This document shows, in pieces, positions 1 through 12,171 of a stretch of DNA of 30,826 nucleotides (the first letter of the stretch is position 1; each line of letters begins with the position of its first letter). Under the pieces are notes generated by a model. The model was given only the letters and a program-made list of their open reading frames with translations. It made no database searches and was not told where the DNA came from. The translations under genes and the position numbers were made by a program. The DNA is from Nemertoderma westbladi (Eukaryota; Xenacoelomorpha; Nemertodermatida; Nemertodermatidae), in assembly GCA_032718475.1 (NCBI GenBank), contig JAUCBJ010000459.1, positions 35,001-65,826 of the forward strand, in the 5' to 3' direction.

Positions 1-93
<93 letters not shown>

Positions 94-94
94 G
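1..94. repeat. TGTC tetranucleotide microsatellite
   Basis: About 23.5 uninterrupted copies of TGTC run from the first base of the window to position 94, so the array may extend to the left. The last TCTG is also the TCTG found inside the adjacent 19-bp minisatellite unit (ATCTGGGTGAACC), so the microsatellite probably grew out of that minisatellite. Confidence 0.98.
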
Positions 95-222
95 GGTGAA
101 CCATCTCTACCTGAGTGAACAAACTCTATCTGGGTGAACCATCTGTACCTGAGTAAACAAACTCTATCTAGGTAAACCATCTCTACCAGAGTGAACCATA
201 TCTACCTGAGTAAACAAATTAA
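91..222. repeat. 19-bp minisatellite, left copy (about 6-7 monomers)
   Basis: Two 19-bp monomer types, one starting GTGAACCATCTCTACC and one starting GTGAACAAACTCTATC, alternate irregularly. Typical changes are GTAAAC for GTGAAC and CCAGA for CCTGA. The same family in the same orientation returns at 17,475-18,060, on the far side of three other arrays. Confidence 0.93.
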
Positions 223-247
223 TTATTATTAAATTTTATTAAAATTA

Positions 248-428
248 ATTATTACAAACCGCTGTATGTAATACACTTAATTAATTATTACAAACCGCGG
301 TATATTACACAATTAATTAATTATTACAAACCGCTGTATGTAACACACTTAATTAATTATTACAAACCGCGGTATGTTACACAATTAATTAATTATTACA
401 AACCGCGGTATGTTACACAATTATATAT
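248..428. repeat. 36-bp tandem array, five copies in A-B-A-B-B order
   Basis: The word ATTATTACAAACCG begins at 248, 284, 320, 356 and 392, an exact 36-bp period. Copies 1 and 3 continue with CTGTATGTAA and copies 2, 4 and 5 with CGGTATRTTA, giving an alternating two-type pattern that ends in a doubled B type. A degenerate AT-rich lead-in lies at 223-247. Confidence 0.95.
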
Positions 429-788
429 AAAAAACCACCGCGACACATTAAACATTATATAAATATAAATATCAACAATTCTATAATTTATAGGCCTACA
501 TATTATACTTATAAATAAACCATAATATATATTATTAAGAACTATTTTACAATAGACCTACTTACAACACATGTATGTTAGTATACCCATCGGGATTACT
601 GTAAGGATTTCATTTCCACTACATGTCCGAGCGCACTCGAGCACTCGACGTAGTATTATATCCCAATTATTATGATAATTAATACCAGAATTGCTAATTC
701 GTTTAAAGGTTTCAAAGGTTCTCCGCCAAGATTTCAACAGTTACATAATTATGTGAGAGTTGATTCATTTACACAAAAATATAATCTC
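429..788. other. AT-rich non-coding stretch
   Basis: No convincing exon, RNA gene or repeat was seen in these 360 bases. If the minus-strand exon at 972-1,157 is real, this stretch would lie in its downstream intron. Confidence 0.5.
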
Positions 789-913
789 CTTGATACCACA
801 GTATACAATAAATAAATGCGACATTGGGGGGGGGGGGGGGGGGGGGGTGCCGTCTTGATACCACAGCATACTATACAATAATTAATGCGACATTGGGGCG
901 GGGGGGGGGGGGG
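789..913. repeat. Tandem pair of about 60-bp segments, each ending in a long G tract
   Basis: The segment starting CTTGATACCACAG occurs at 789 and 854. Both copies pass through ATGCGACATTGGGG into a homopolymer: 22 G at 826-847, and G4-C-G14 at 895-913. The copies differ by a few substitutions and a short indel. The tracts lie 58 bases or more past the donor site of the minus-strand exon model, so a transcript of that gene would carry them as C tracts. Confidence 0.9.
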
Positions 914-971
914 ATATTAAATCACCGGACTGCCGGTAGCGGCTAATAATGATTTTATGTATATAACTTAC

Positions 972-1157
972 CCCCTCCTGCTGCTGCTGGATAAACCGGC
1001 GCCAGACTTCAACACTAATTCCTTCCTCGATGGTATCCGCGAAAATCCCTGACTCTCGGTGCTCACGGCGAAGGCGACAGGTTGTCACTTTATGTCGCTT
1101 CGGTAAGCATTGCCCATGGCAATAGGAACAGGTAATGGCTTTTCTAGGTTTACCCAT
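972..1157 (-). CDS. Candidate first coding exon of a spliced gene, zinc-knuckle-like N terminus (partial)
   Basis: I do not recognise this gene. On the minus strand an ATG at 1,157 opens 62 codons, which end at a strong donor: GGG at 974-972 followed by GTAAGT at 971-966. Residues C10, C13, C17, H22 and C27 give a CX2CX8HX4C pattern, like a stretched zinc knuckle, followed by a basic stretch (RLRREHR), an acidic segment and four glutamines just before the donor. The ATG lies one base after a TAG that could be an acceptor (AG at 1,160-1,159, preceded by T6). Joined to the donor at 1,776, the start context would be GAGAATGG, with A at -3 and G at +4, and an in-frame TAA lies upstream, so this would be the first ATG. 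Reading past the donor adds only about 29 low-complexity residues. Zinc binding is inferred from spacing alone; later exons would lie left of this window or be unrecognised. It could be a chance open frame or a relic of a mobile element. Confidence 0.45.
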
Positions 1158-1158
1158 T

Positions 1159-1776
1159 CTATGAGTTTAAACACAAAAAATCATTTCACCACACATAATT
1201 ACCGCCTAACAACAGATATTCAAATAAACATACTTCTATATACAATTGTAGTACGGTACAATATAAAATATAACTGCTGATAAAATAATGTGAATTGTGA
1301 AAGACACGGCCTGATAAAATAATAGTTTTAAGTACCAGTATAGCTATAGCTAAGTGCATAATGTATGATGAGATAACCAAACTGCTAAACTCTCCCTTTA
1401 TGGCAGAAGTACCGGTACTCCTCTATAATAATATAAACATACAAAATTGACTGAGCAGAAAATATTGCTTTATTTCAACTTCAGTTATAGTTATAATTAC
1501 AATTACAGTCTATTACTGTAGTAGGCTTACCAATTTTGTTTAGGCCTACTAAATACCGGTAATCATATTAATAACCTACACGTACACGTAGGCCCTACCA
1601 CACAAATAGGCCATATTACAGTATTAAATAAGAAGGGCATATGATAGATATGCCCATAGGCAGATCCGACTACCGGTAGCCTATATCTGTATATGTTGAT
1701 TTAAAAAAACGTCGGCTTATTCACTAATGTAGGCCAGTAGGCCTATGTTACCAGTATGTAACTTTATAAGACTCAC
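1159..1776 (-). other. Putative intron 1 (618 bp) of the minus-strand gene
   Basis: On the minus strand the sequence begins GTGAGT (1,776-1,771) after CCAAAGAG and ends with a T6 stretch and CATAG at 1,163-1,159. Both ends match eukaryotic splice consensus. The interior is AT-rich; a 64-codon open frame inside it (1,186-1,380, minus) is hydrophobic low-complexity and looks like chance. Confidence 0.42.
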
Positions 1777-1880
1777 CTCTTTGGCAAAGTAAACAATCGG
1801 CCAAACGTTCGTTTTGCACTTGCGATGACAACTAATACAAAAAGTTATTCAACTGAACCGGAAGATTAATGAATTCTTCT
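1777..1880 (-). other. Putative 5' untranslated exon of the minus-strand gene (5' end unknown)
   Basis: The donor at 1,777/1,776 (GAG|GTGAGT) implies an upstream exon. The frame that would continue into the exon at 1,157 is open for roughly 24 codons, has no ATG, and is closed upstream by TAA, so the exon is probably non-coding. No transcription start or TATA box could be fixed; the right limit given here is arbitrary. Confidence 0.33.
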
Positions 1881-3124
1881 AGTATCTGTCTGCAAAACCG
1901 TTGTATAAGATGTTAATTCAATATAACGCAATAAGATTATATTCAATTTAATTCGCATAGGGTTAGCCTAAAAAAGTAGGTAAAATTACAATTCAGAGTA
2001 CAGGAATTCCGGTACCGGTCACCCGGTAGGCCTACAGTTTGCAGTTCAGTTCAGCAGTAACCCTACTTCCGATTCTGGATTCACAGAAAGGCCTACTTTC
2101 TTCGAAATCATGTAGTGTCAGCGCTATGCACTGTCAGTGTGCGGAGATACCGCCATAGATCGATGTGACTATGATGTTACAATGCTTGCCAATCACTGAA
2201 TTTTGCATTTAGCTTTGAGCACTGCGCTGCGAGAATAACTGAATAATGCGACTGTAAAGTGTAATTGCGCTGCAAAGTGAGTGTAAAACACCGCAAAAAC
2301 AACTGGCCTGTCAGTGCAAAGCTGCAAAGTGTAGGGCCTAGGCCTATATGTTATCCGTGGTTTACAGCTTTAGTTAGGAATATATGCAGATATGCTTAGG
2401 ACTACTGCTACGGACTGGTATCTGGCAGTCTGGGTATAGGATCAATGAATAGCTATCTCTACCCGTATACAGTTAGGCCTACAGGTAAGTAAGTACGCCT
2501 ATCAGACAGGAGACAAAGACCTAACTTCAGAACTCACATTTGTAGAACCTTTATGTATACATACGCCTATTGCAGCCATATTGCTGCAGTGCTGTATTGA
2601 TATAGTCAGATAGTAGGCCTACGTACTGCCGTCTGGCTGTAATGGCAGAACGGGATAGCCTAATATGCAGATGGCAGAATTTAAACAATGAAGTACTGAA
2701 GTAGGCTACATATTTTAAAGGACCGAATGACGCAGAACCTTACAACACCTCAAAATAAAAACGCAAAACAGCAGGCTGGCAGCTGGCCTACTTTAATTAA
2801 TTAAATATAAAAAATTAAATAAAATATAAAAACTTAAATAATTACTAGGCCTACCGATAGTAAATAATGCAGTAATGCAGTAACGGCAATCTAATATCAG
2901 AAAATAATGGCAGAGATTAAACTTTACCAGAGTTATCCGTTAAGGAATCTAAATTAACTTAGCCATGGTGTATTATATATATTAATTTAGACCACCCTGT
3001 ACTCAGGCACTGGAGCATCCCTCAGGGGCTGTCGTCCAATTAGAGAGCAGAAGCTCTGCAGGCAGCATCCTAATAAGTCAGAGACGACAATAACAAGGCC
3101 AGTTTAATTGGGCAACCCAGACAG
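1881..3124. other. Unique non-coding DNA rich in AGGCCT
   Basis: No gene was recognised. The palindrome AGGCCT recurs, mostly as TAGGCCTA, for example near 2,029, 2,090, 2,343, 2,475, 2,616 and 2,848. ACCGGT/GGTACCGG words also recur (near 2,012). Repeated GTGCAAAG/GCTGCAAAG words occur around 2,260-2,330. Confidence 0.6.
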
Positions 3125-3302
3125 TTGCTCTCCATAGAGCTAATGGGGAACTGTTTGGCCTATGGCGCCAACAACTATATGTGTGGCTAATCTCATGTCA
3201 AAACCACATCAACTTGCTCTCCATAGAGCTAATGGGGAACTGTTTGGCCTATGGCGCCAACAACTAAATGTGTGGCTAATCTCATGTCAAAACCACATCA
3301 AC
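3125..3302. repeat. 89-bp tandem duplication with internal hairpin
   Basis: 3,125-3,213 and 3,214-3,302 are identical except for one base (CTATATG against CTAAATG). Each copy starts with TTGCTCTCCATAGAGC, whose GCTCT and AGAGC arms enclose a four-base loop, and contains the palindrome TGGCGCCA. The near identity points to a recent duplication. I saw no coding potential. Confidence 0.95.
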
Positions 3303-3807
3303 TTACACGGGAGATCAATAGGCCACCGTACCTGTGTGTAACCAACCGCATAAACACACCATCTTATGGAATGCTTTATTCAACACCGACTCATCCAATC
3401 GTTGTATAATAATTATATCAAACCAGATAGGGATTGGAATCTTCTACCTTGCACGTGCGCATATCACATACGTGCGCATATTATGCAACACAATCATGAA
3501 AGCAGACAACCGAAACCGACAGACATTATTTACACATAATTATATATTGAGGGAAAGGAACAGGTTACATTAGATGATTATTATAAACAAAAAAATAAAC
3601 GACAGACAATCATAACAGGTTACAAATCGGGTGTAGAATTTAATGTCTATCCAATGGGGTTTTATAGGATGTTAGATGTTACACGTCTAAACGGATCTAC
3701 AAGTCTTACAAAATGTACAGTTACTAATGATACGAGGGTGGCAAGATAGGAGGAGGGGGGGGGGGGGTCGTCATTAAGAGTTAGTGATATGAGTTACATG
3801 TTAGAAA
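3303..3807. other. Unique non-coding flank of the large satellite
   Basis: No gene is supported. A 79-codon open frame at 3,334-3,573 (plus) has no recognisable domain. ACGTGCGCATAT occurs twice, 16 bp apart (3,453 and 3,469), AACAGGTTACA occurs near 3,559 and 3,616, and a 13-G run lies at 3,755-3,767, about 40 bp before the satellite begins. Confidence 0.55.
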
Positions 3808-5454
3808 CAAGTGTATACCACGGTTAGTACAAGCATAGAGTATACCACGGTAAGTACAAACATAGAGTATACCACGGTTAGTACAAACATAGAGTATACC
3901 ACGGTTAGTACAAACATAGAGTATACCACGGTTAGTACAAGCATAGAGTATACCACGGTTAGTACAAGCATAGAGTATACCACGGTTAGTACAAACATAG
4001 AGTATACCACGGTTAGTACAAGCATATAGTATACCACGGTTAGTACAAGCATAGAGTATACCACGGTAAGTACAAGCATAGAGTATACCACGGTTAGTAC
4101 AAACATAGAGTATACCACGGTAAGTACAAACATAGAGTATACCACGGTTAGTACAAGCATATAGTATACCACGGTTAGTACAAGCATAGAGTATACCACG
4201 GTAAGTACAAGCATATAGTATACCACGGTAAGTACAAGCATAGAGTATACCACGGTTAGTACAAGCATAGAGTATACCACGGTTAGTACAAGCATAGAGT
4301 ATACCACGGTTAGTACAAGCATAGAGTATACCACGGTAAGTACAAGTATATAGTATACCACGGTAAGTACAAGCATAGAGTATACCACGGTTAGTACAAG
4401 CATAGAGTATACCACGGTTAGTACAAACATAGAGTATACCACGGTAAGTACAAGCATATAGTATACCACGGTAAGTACAAACATAGAGTATACCACGGTT
4501 AGTACAAGCATAGAGTATACCACGGTTAGTACAAACATAGAGTATACCACGGTTAGTACAAGCATAGAGTATACCACGGTTAGTACAAGCATAGAGTATA
4601 CCACGGTATGTACAAGCATAGAGTATACTACGGTTAGTACAAGCATAGAGTATACCACGGTTAGTACAAGCATAGAGTATACCACGGTTAGTACAAACAT
4701 AGAGTATACCACGGTTAGTACAAGCATAGAGTATACCACGGTAAGTACAAGCATATAGTATACCACGGTAAGTACAAGCATAGAGTATACCACGGTTAGT
4801 ACAAGCATAGAGTATACCACGGTTAGTACAAACATAGAGTATACCACGGTTAGTACAAGCATAGAGTATACCACGGTTAGTACAATCATAGAGTATACCA
4901 CGGTAAGTACAAGCATATAGTATACCACGGTAAGTACAAGCATAGAGTATACCACGGTTAGTACAAGCATAGAGTATACCACGGTTAGTACAAACATAGA
5001 GTATACCACGGTTAGTACAAGCATAGAGTATACCACGGTTTGTACAAGCATAGAGTATACCACGGTAAGTACAAGCATATAGTATACCACGGTAAGTACA
5101 AGCATATAGTATACCACGGTTAGTATACAAGCATATAGTTTACCACGGTTAGTACAAACATAGAGTATACCACGGTTAGTACAAACATAGAGTATACCAC
5201 GGTTAGTACAAGCATATAGTATACCACGGTTAGTACAAGCATAGAGTATACCACGGTTAGTACAAGCATATAGTATACCACGGTTAGTACAAACATAGAG
5301 TATACCGCGGTTAGTACAAGCATATAGTATACCACGGTTAGTACAAGCATATAGTATACCACGGTTAGTACAAACATAGAGTATACCACGGTAAGTACAA
5401 GCATATAGTATACCACGGTTAGTACAAGCATATAGTATACCACGGTTAGTACAA

Positions 5455-6972
5455 GCATATAATATACCACGGTTAGTACAAGCATATAGTATACCACGGT
5501 TAGTACAAGCATAGAGTATACCACGGTTAGTACAAGCATATAGTATACCACGGTTAGTACAAACATAGAGTATACCGCGGTTAGTACAAGCATATAGTAT
5601 ACCACGGTTAGTACAAGCATATAGTATACCACGGTTAGTACAAACATAGAGTATACCACGGTAAGTACAAGCATATAGTATACCACGGTTAGTACAAGCA
5701 TATAGTTTACCACGGTTAGTACAAGCATAGAGTATACCACGGTAAGTACAAACATAAGAGTATACCACGGTTAGTACAAGCATAGAGTATACCACGGTTA
5801 GTACAAGCATAGAGTATACCACGGTAAGTACAAACATAGAGTATACCACGGTTAGTACAAGCATGTAGAGTGTACCACGGTTAGTACAAGCATAGAGTAT
5901 ACCACGGTAAGTACAAACATAAGAGTATACCACGGTTAGTACAAACAGAGAGTATACCACGGTTAGTACAAGCATATAGTATACCACGGTTAGTACAAGC
6001 ATATAGTATACCACGGTTAGTACAAACATAGAGTATACCACGGTAAGTACAAGCATATAGTATACCACGGTTAGTACAAGCATATAGTATACCACGGTTA
6101 GTACAAGCATATAGTATACCACGGTTAGTACAAACATAGAGTATTCCACGGTAAGTACAAGCATATAGTATACCACGGTTAGTACAAGCATATAGTTTAC
6201 CACGGTTAGTACAAGCATAGAGTATACCACGGTAAGTACAAACATAAGAGTATACCACGGTTAGTACAAGCATAGAGTATACCACGGTTAGTACAAGCAT
6301 AGAGTATACCACGGTAAGTACAAACATAGAGTATACCACGGTTAGTACAAGCATATAGTTTACCACGGTTAGTACAAGCATAGAGTATACCACGGTAAGT
6401 ACAAACATAAGAGTATACCACGGTTAGTACAAACATAGAGTATACCACGGTTAGTACAAGCATATAGTATACCACGGTTAGTACAAGCATATAGTATACC
6501 ACGGTTAGTACAAACATAGAGTATACCACGGTAAGTACAAGCATATAGTATACCACGGTTAGTACAAGCATATAGTATACCACGGTTAGTACAAGCATAT
6601 AGTATACCACGGTTAGTACAAACATAGAGTATACCACGGTAAGTACAAGCATATAGTATACCACGGTTAGTACAAGCATATAGTTTACCACGGTTAGTAC
6701 AAGCATAGAGTATACCACGGTAAGTACAAACATAAGAGTATACCACGGTTAGTACAAGCATAGAGTATACCACGGTTAGTACAAGCATAGAGTATACCAC
6801 GGTAAGTACAAACATGAGTATACCACGGTTAGTACAAGCATAGAGTATACCACGGTTAGTACAAGCATAGAGTATACCACGGTTAGTACAAGCATGTAGA
6901 GTGTACCACGGTTAGTACAAACATAGAGTATACCACGGTAAGTACAAGCATATAGTATACCACGGTTAGTAC
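5455..6972. repeat. Higher-order block, left copy of the 3,528-bp-offset duplication
   Basis: This stretch of the 27-bp array aligns without gaps to 8,983-10,500. Rare private variants are shared, such as ACAAACAGAGAG (5,941 and 9,469) and GTATTCC (6,141 and 9,669). I found only a handful of differences, including 5,462/8,990, 6,669/10,197 and 6,933/10,461. To the left the alignment breaks into a register differing by 54 bp, i.e. two units. Confidence 0.9.
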
Positions 6973-8982
6973 AAACATAGAGTATACCACGGTTAGTACA
7001 AGCATATAGTATACCACGGTTAGTACAAGCATATAGTATACCACAGTTAGTACAAACATAGAGTATACCACGGTAAGTACAAGCATATAGTATACCACGG
7101 TTAGTACAAACATAGAGTATACCACGGTTAGTACAAGCATATAGTATACGACGGTTAGTACAAACATAGAGTATACCACGGTTAGTACAAGCATATAGTA
7201 TACCACGGTTAGTACAAGCATATAGTATACCACGCTTAGTACAAACATAGAGTATACCACGGTTAGTACAAACATAGAGTATACCACGGTTAGTACAAGC
7301 ATATAGTATACCACGGTTAGTACAAACATAGAGTATACCACGGTAAGTACAAGCATATAGTATACCACGGTTAGTACAAGCATATAGTATACCACGGTTA
7401 GTACAAGCATATAGTATACCACGGTTAGTACAAACATAGAGTATTCCACGGTAAGTACAAGCATAGAGTATACCACGGTAAGTACAAGCATATAGTATAC
7501 CACGGTAAGTACAAGCATATAGTATACCACGGTTAGTATACAAGCATATAGTTTACCACGGTTAGTACAAACATAGAGTATACCACGGTTAGTACAAGCA
7601 TATAGTATACCACGGTTAGTACAAACATAGAGTATACCACGGTTAGTACAAGCATAGAGTATACCACGGTTTGTACAAGCATAGAGTATACCACGGTAAG
7701 TACAAGCATATAGTATACCACGGTTAGTACAAGCATATAGTATACCACGGTTAGTATACAAGCATATAGTTTACCACGGTTAGTACAAACATAGAGTATA
7801 CCACGGTTAGTACAAACATAGAGTATACCACGGTTAGTACAAGCATATAGTATACCACGGTTAGTACAAGCATAGAGTATACCACGGTTAGTACAAGCAT
7901 ATAGTATACCACGGTTAGTACAAACATAGAGTATACCGCGGTTAGTACAAGCATATAGTATACCACGGTTAGTACAAGCATATAGTATACCACGGTTAGT
8001 ACAAACATAGAGTATACCACGGTAAGTACAAGCATATAGTATACCACGGTTAGTACAAGCATATAGTATACCACGGTTAGTACAAGCATATAGTATACCA
8101 CGGTTAGTACAAGCATATAGTATACCACGGTTAGTACAAACATAGAGTATACCACGGTAAGTACAAGCATATAGTATACCACGGTTAGTACAAGCATATA
8201 GTTTACCACGGTTAGTACAAGCATAGAGTATACCACGGTAAGTACAAACATAAGAGTATACCACGGTTAGTACAAGCATAGAGTATACCACGGTTAGTAC
8301 AAGCATAGAGTATACCACGGTAAGTACAAACATAGAGTATACCACGGTTAGTACAAGCATGTAGAGTGTACCACGGTTAGTACAAGCATAGAGTATACCA
8401 CGGTAAGTACAAACATAAGAGTATACCACGGTTAGTACAAACATAGAGTATACCACGGTTAGTACAAGCATATAGTATACCACGGTTAGTACAAGCATAT
8501 AGTATACCACGGTTAGTACAAACATAGAGTGTACCACGGTAAGTACAAGCATATAGTATACCACGGTTAGTACAAGCATATAGTATACCACGGTTAGTAC
8601 AAGCATATAGTATACCACGGTTAGTACAAACATAGAGTATTCCACGGTAAGTACAAGCATAGAGTATACCACGGTAAGTACAAGCATATAGTATACCACG
8701 GTAAGTACAAGCATATAGTATACTACGGTTAGTATACAAGCATATAGTTTACCACGGTTAGTACAAACATAGAGTATACCGCGGTTAGTACAAGCATATA
8801 GTATACCACGGTTAGTACAAGCATATAGTATACCACGGTTAGTACAAACATAGAGTATACCACGGTAAGTACAAGCATATAGTATACCACGGTTAGTACA
8901 AGCATAGAGTATACCACGGTTAGTACAAGCATATAGTATACCACGGTTAGTACAAACATAGAGTATACCGCGGTTAGTACAA

Positions 8983-10500
8983 GCATATAGTATACCACGG
9001 TTAGTACAAGCATATAGTATACCACGGTTAGTACAAGCATAGAGTATACCACGGTTAGTACAAGCATATAGTATACCACGGTTAGTACAAACATAGAGTA
9101 TACCGCGGTTAGTACAAGCATATAGTATACCACGGTTAGTACAAGCATATAGTATACCACGGTTAGTACAAACATAGAGTATACCACGGTAAGTACAAGC
9201 ATATAGTATACCACGGTTAGTACAAGCATATAGTTTACCACGGTTAGTACAAGCATAGAGTATACCACGGTAAGTACAAACATAAGAGTATACCACGGTT
9301 AGTACAAGCATAGAGTATACCACGGTTAGTACAAGCATAGAGTATACCACGGTAAGTACAAACATAGAGTATACCACGGTTAGTACAAGCATGTAGAGTG
9401 TACCACGGTTAGTACAAGCATAGAGTATACCACGGTAAGTACAAACATAAGAGTATACCACGGTTAGTACAAACAGAGAGTATACCACGGTTAGTACAAG
9501 CATATAGTATACCACGGTTAGTACAAGCATATAGTATACCACGGTTAGTACAAACATAGAGTATACCACGGTAAGTACAAGCATATAGTATACCACGGTT
9601 AGTACAAGCATATAGTATACCACGGTTAGTACAAGCATATAGTATACCACGGTTAGTACAAACATAGAGTATTCCACGGTAAGTACAAGCATATAGTATA
9701 CCACGGTTAGTACAAGCATATAGTTTACCACGGTTAGTACAAGCATAGAGTATACCACGGTAAGTACAAACATAAGAGTATACCACGGTTAGTACAAGCA
9801 TAGAGTATACCACGGTTAGTACAAGCATAGAGTATACCACGGTAAGTACAAACATAGAGTATACCACGGTTAGTACAAGCATATAGTTTACCACGGTTAG
9901 TACAAGCATAGAGTATACCACGGTAAGTACAAACATAAGAGTATACCACGGTTAGTACAAACATAGAGTATACCACGGTTAGTACAAGCATATAGTATAC
10001 CACGGTTAGTACAAGCATATAGTATACCACGGTTAGTACAAACATAGAGTATACCACGGTAAGTACAAGCATATAGTATACCACGGTTAGTACAAGCATA
10101 TAGTATACCACGGTTAGTACAAGCATATAGTATACCACGGTTAGTACAAACATAGAGTATACCACGGTAAGTACAAGCATATAGTATACCACGGTTGGTA
10201 CAAGCATATAGTTTACCACGGTTAGTACAAGCATAGAGTATACCACGGTAAGTACAAACATAAGAGTATACCACGGTTAGTACAAGCATAGAGTATACCA
10301 CGGTTAGTACAAGCATAGAGTATACCACGGTAAGTACAAACATGAGTATACCACGGTTAGTACAAGCATAGAGTATACCACGGTTAGTACAAGCATAGAG
10401 TATACCACGGTTAGTACAAGCATGTAGAGTGTACCACGGTTAGTACAAACATAGAGTATATCACGGTAAGTACAAGCATATAGTATACCACGGTTAGTAC
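8983..10500. repeat. Higher-order block, right copy of the 3,528-bp-offset duplication
   Basis: Partner of 5,455-6,972. The match stops exactly at 10,500, where the 27-bp register is broken (TTAGTAC followed directly by ACGGTAAG). This is the only register break of that kind noted in the array. Confidence 0.9.
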
Positions 10501-12171
10501 ACGGTAAGTACAAGCATATAGTATACCACGGTTAGTACAAACATAGAGTATACCACGGTTAGTACAAGCATATAGTATACCACGGTTAGTACAAGCATAT
10601 AGTATACCACAGTTAGTACAAACATAGAGTATACCACGGTAAGTACAAGCATATAGTATACCACGGTTAGTACAAACATAGAGTATACCACGGTTAGTAC
10701 AAGCATATAGTATACGACGGTTAGTACAAACATAGAGTATACCACGGTTAGTACAAGCATATAGTATACCACGGTTAGTACAAGCATATAGTATACCACG
10801 CTTAGTACAAACATAGAGTATACCACGGTTAGTACAAACATAGAGTATACCACGGTTAGTACAAGCATATAGTATACCACGGTTAGTACAAGCATATAGT
10901 ATACCACGGTTAGTACAAACATAGAGTATACCACGGTTAGTACAAGCATGTAGAGTGTACCACGGTTAGTACAAACATAGAGTATACCACGGTAAGTACA
11001 ATCATATAGTATACCACGGTTAGTACAAACATAGAGTATACCACTGTTAGTACAAGCATATAGTATACCACGGTTAGTACAAGCATATAGTATACCACGG
11101 TTAGTACAAACATAGAGTATACCACAGTAAGTACAAGCATATAGTATACCACGGTTAGTACAAACATAGAGTATACCACGGTTAGTACAAGCATATAGTA
11201 TACCACGGTTAGTACAAACATAGAGTATACCACGGTTAGTACAAGCATATAGTATACCACGGTTAGTACAAGCATATAGTATACCACGGTAAGTACAAGC
11301 ATAGAGTATACCACGGTTAGTACAAGCATGTAGAGTGTACCACGGTTAGTACAAACATAGAGTATACCACGGTAATTACAAGCATAGAGTATACCACGGT
11401 TAGTACAAGCATATAGTATACCACGGTTAGTACAAGCCTATAGTATACCACGGTTAGTACAAGCATAGAGTATACCACGGTTAGTACAAGCATAGAGTAT
11501 ACCACGGTTAGTACAAACATAGAGTATATCACGGTAAGTACAAACATAGAGTATACCGCGGTTAGTACAAGCATAGAGTATACCACGGTTAGTACAAGCA
11601 TAGAGTATTCCACGGTAAGTACAAGCATAGAGTATACCACGGTTAGTACAAGCATGTAGAGTGTACCGCGGTTAGTACAAACATAGAGTATACCACGGTA
11701 AGTACAAGCATATAGTATACCACGGTTAGTACAAACATAGAGTATACCACGGTTAGTACAAGCATATAGTATACCACGGTTAGTACAAGCATATAGTATA
11801 CCACGGTTAGTACAAGCATATAGTATACCACGGTTAGTACAAACATAGAGTATACCACGGTAAGCACAAGCATATAGTATACCACGGTTAGTACAAGCAT
11901 ATAGTATACCACGGTTAGTACAAGCATATAGTATACCACGGTTAGTACAAACCTAGAGTATACCACGGTAAGTACAAGCATATAGTATACCACGGTTAGT
12001 ACAAGCATATAGTTTACCACGGTTAGTACAAGCATAGAGTATACCACGGTAAGTACAAACATAGAGTATACCACGTTTAGTACAAGCATAGAGTATACCA
12101 CGGTTAGTATAAGCATAGAGTATACCACGGTAAGTACAAACATAGAGTATACCACGGTTAGTACAAGCATG
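10501..12171. repeat. Higher-order block, left copy of the 2,224-bp-offset duplication
   Basis: Aligns without gaps to 12,725-14,395 with about four to five differences seen (for example near 10,801, 11,528 and 12,076). Marker variants CCACAGTT and TATACGACGG occur about 100 bp apart here and in the partner. They also occur at about 7,050 and 7,145, so part of this block (10,501-10,890) has a third copy at 6,935-7,324, offset 3,566. Confidence 0.9.

Noticed and set aside
1-222. Telomeric sequence at the window edge
   Set aside because: The tetranucleotide TGTC is not a known telomere repeat and no TTAGGG-like array is present anywhere in the window.
1186-1380. 64-codon minus-strand frame
   Set aside because: Hydrophobic low-complexity translation of AT-rich DNA inside the proposed intron 1.
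3334-3573. 79-codon plus-strand frame
   Set aside because: No recognisable domain, no splice or promoter support, and it includes a local direct repeat.
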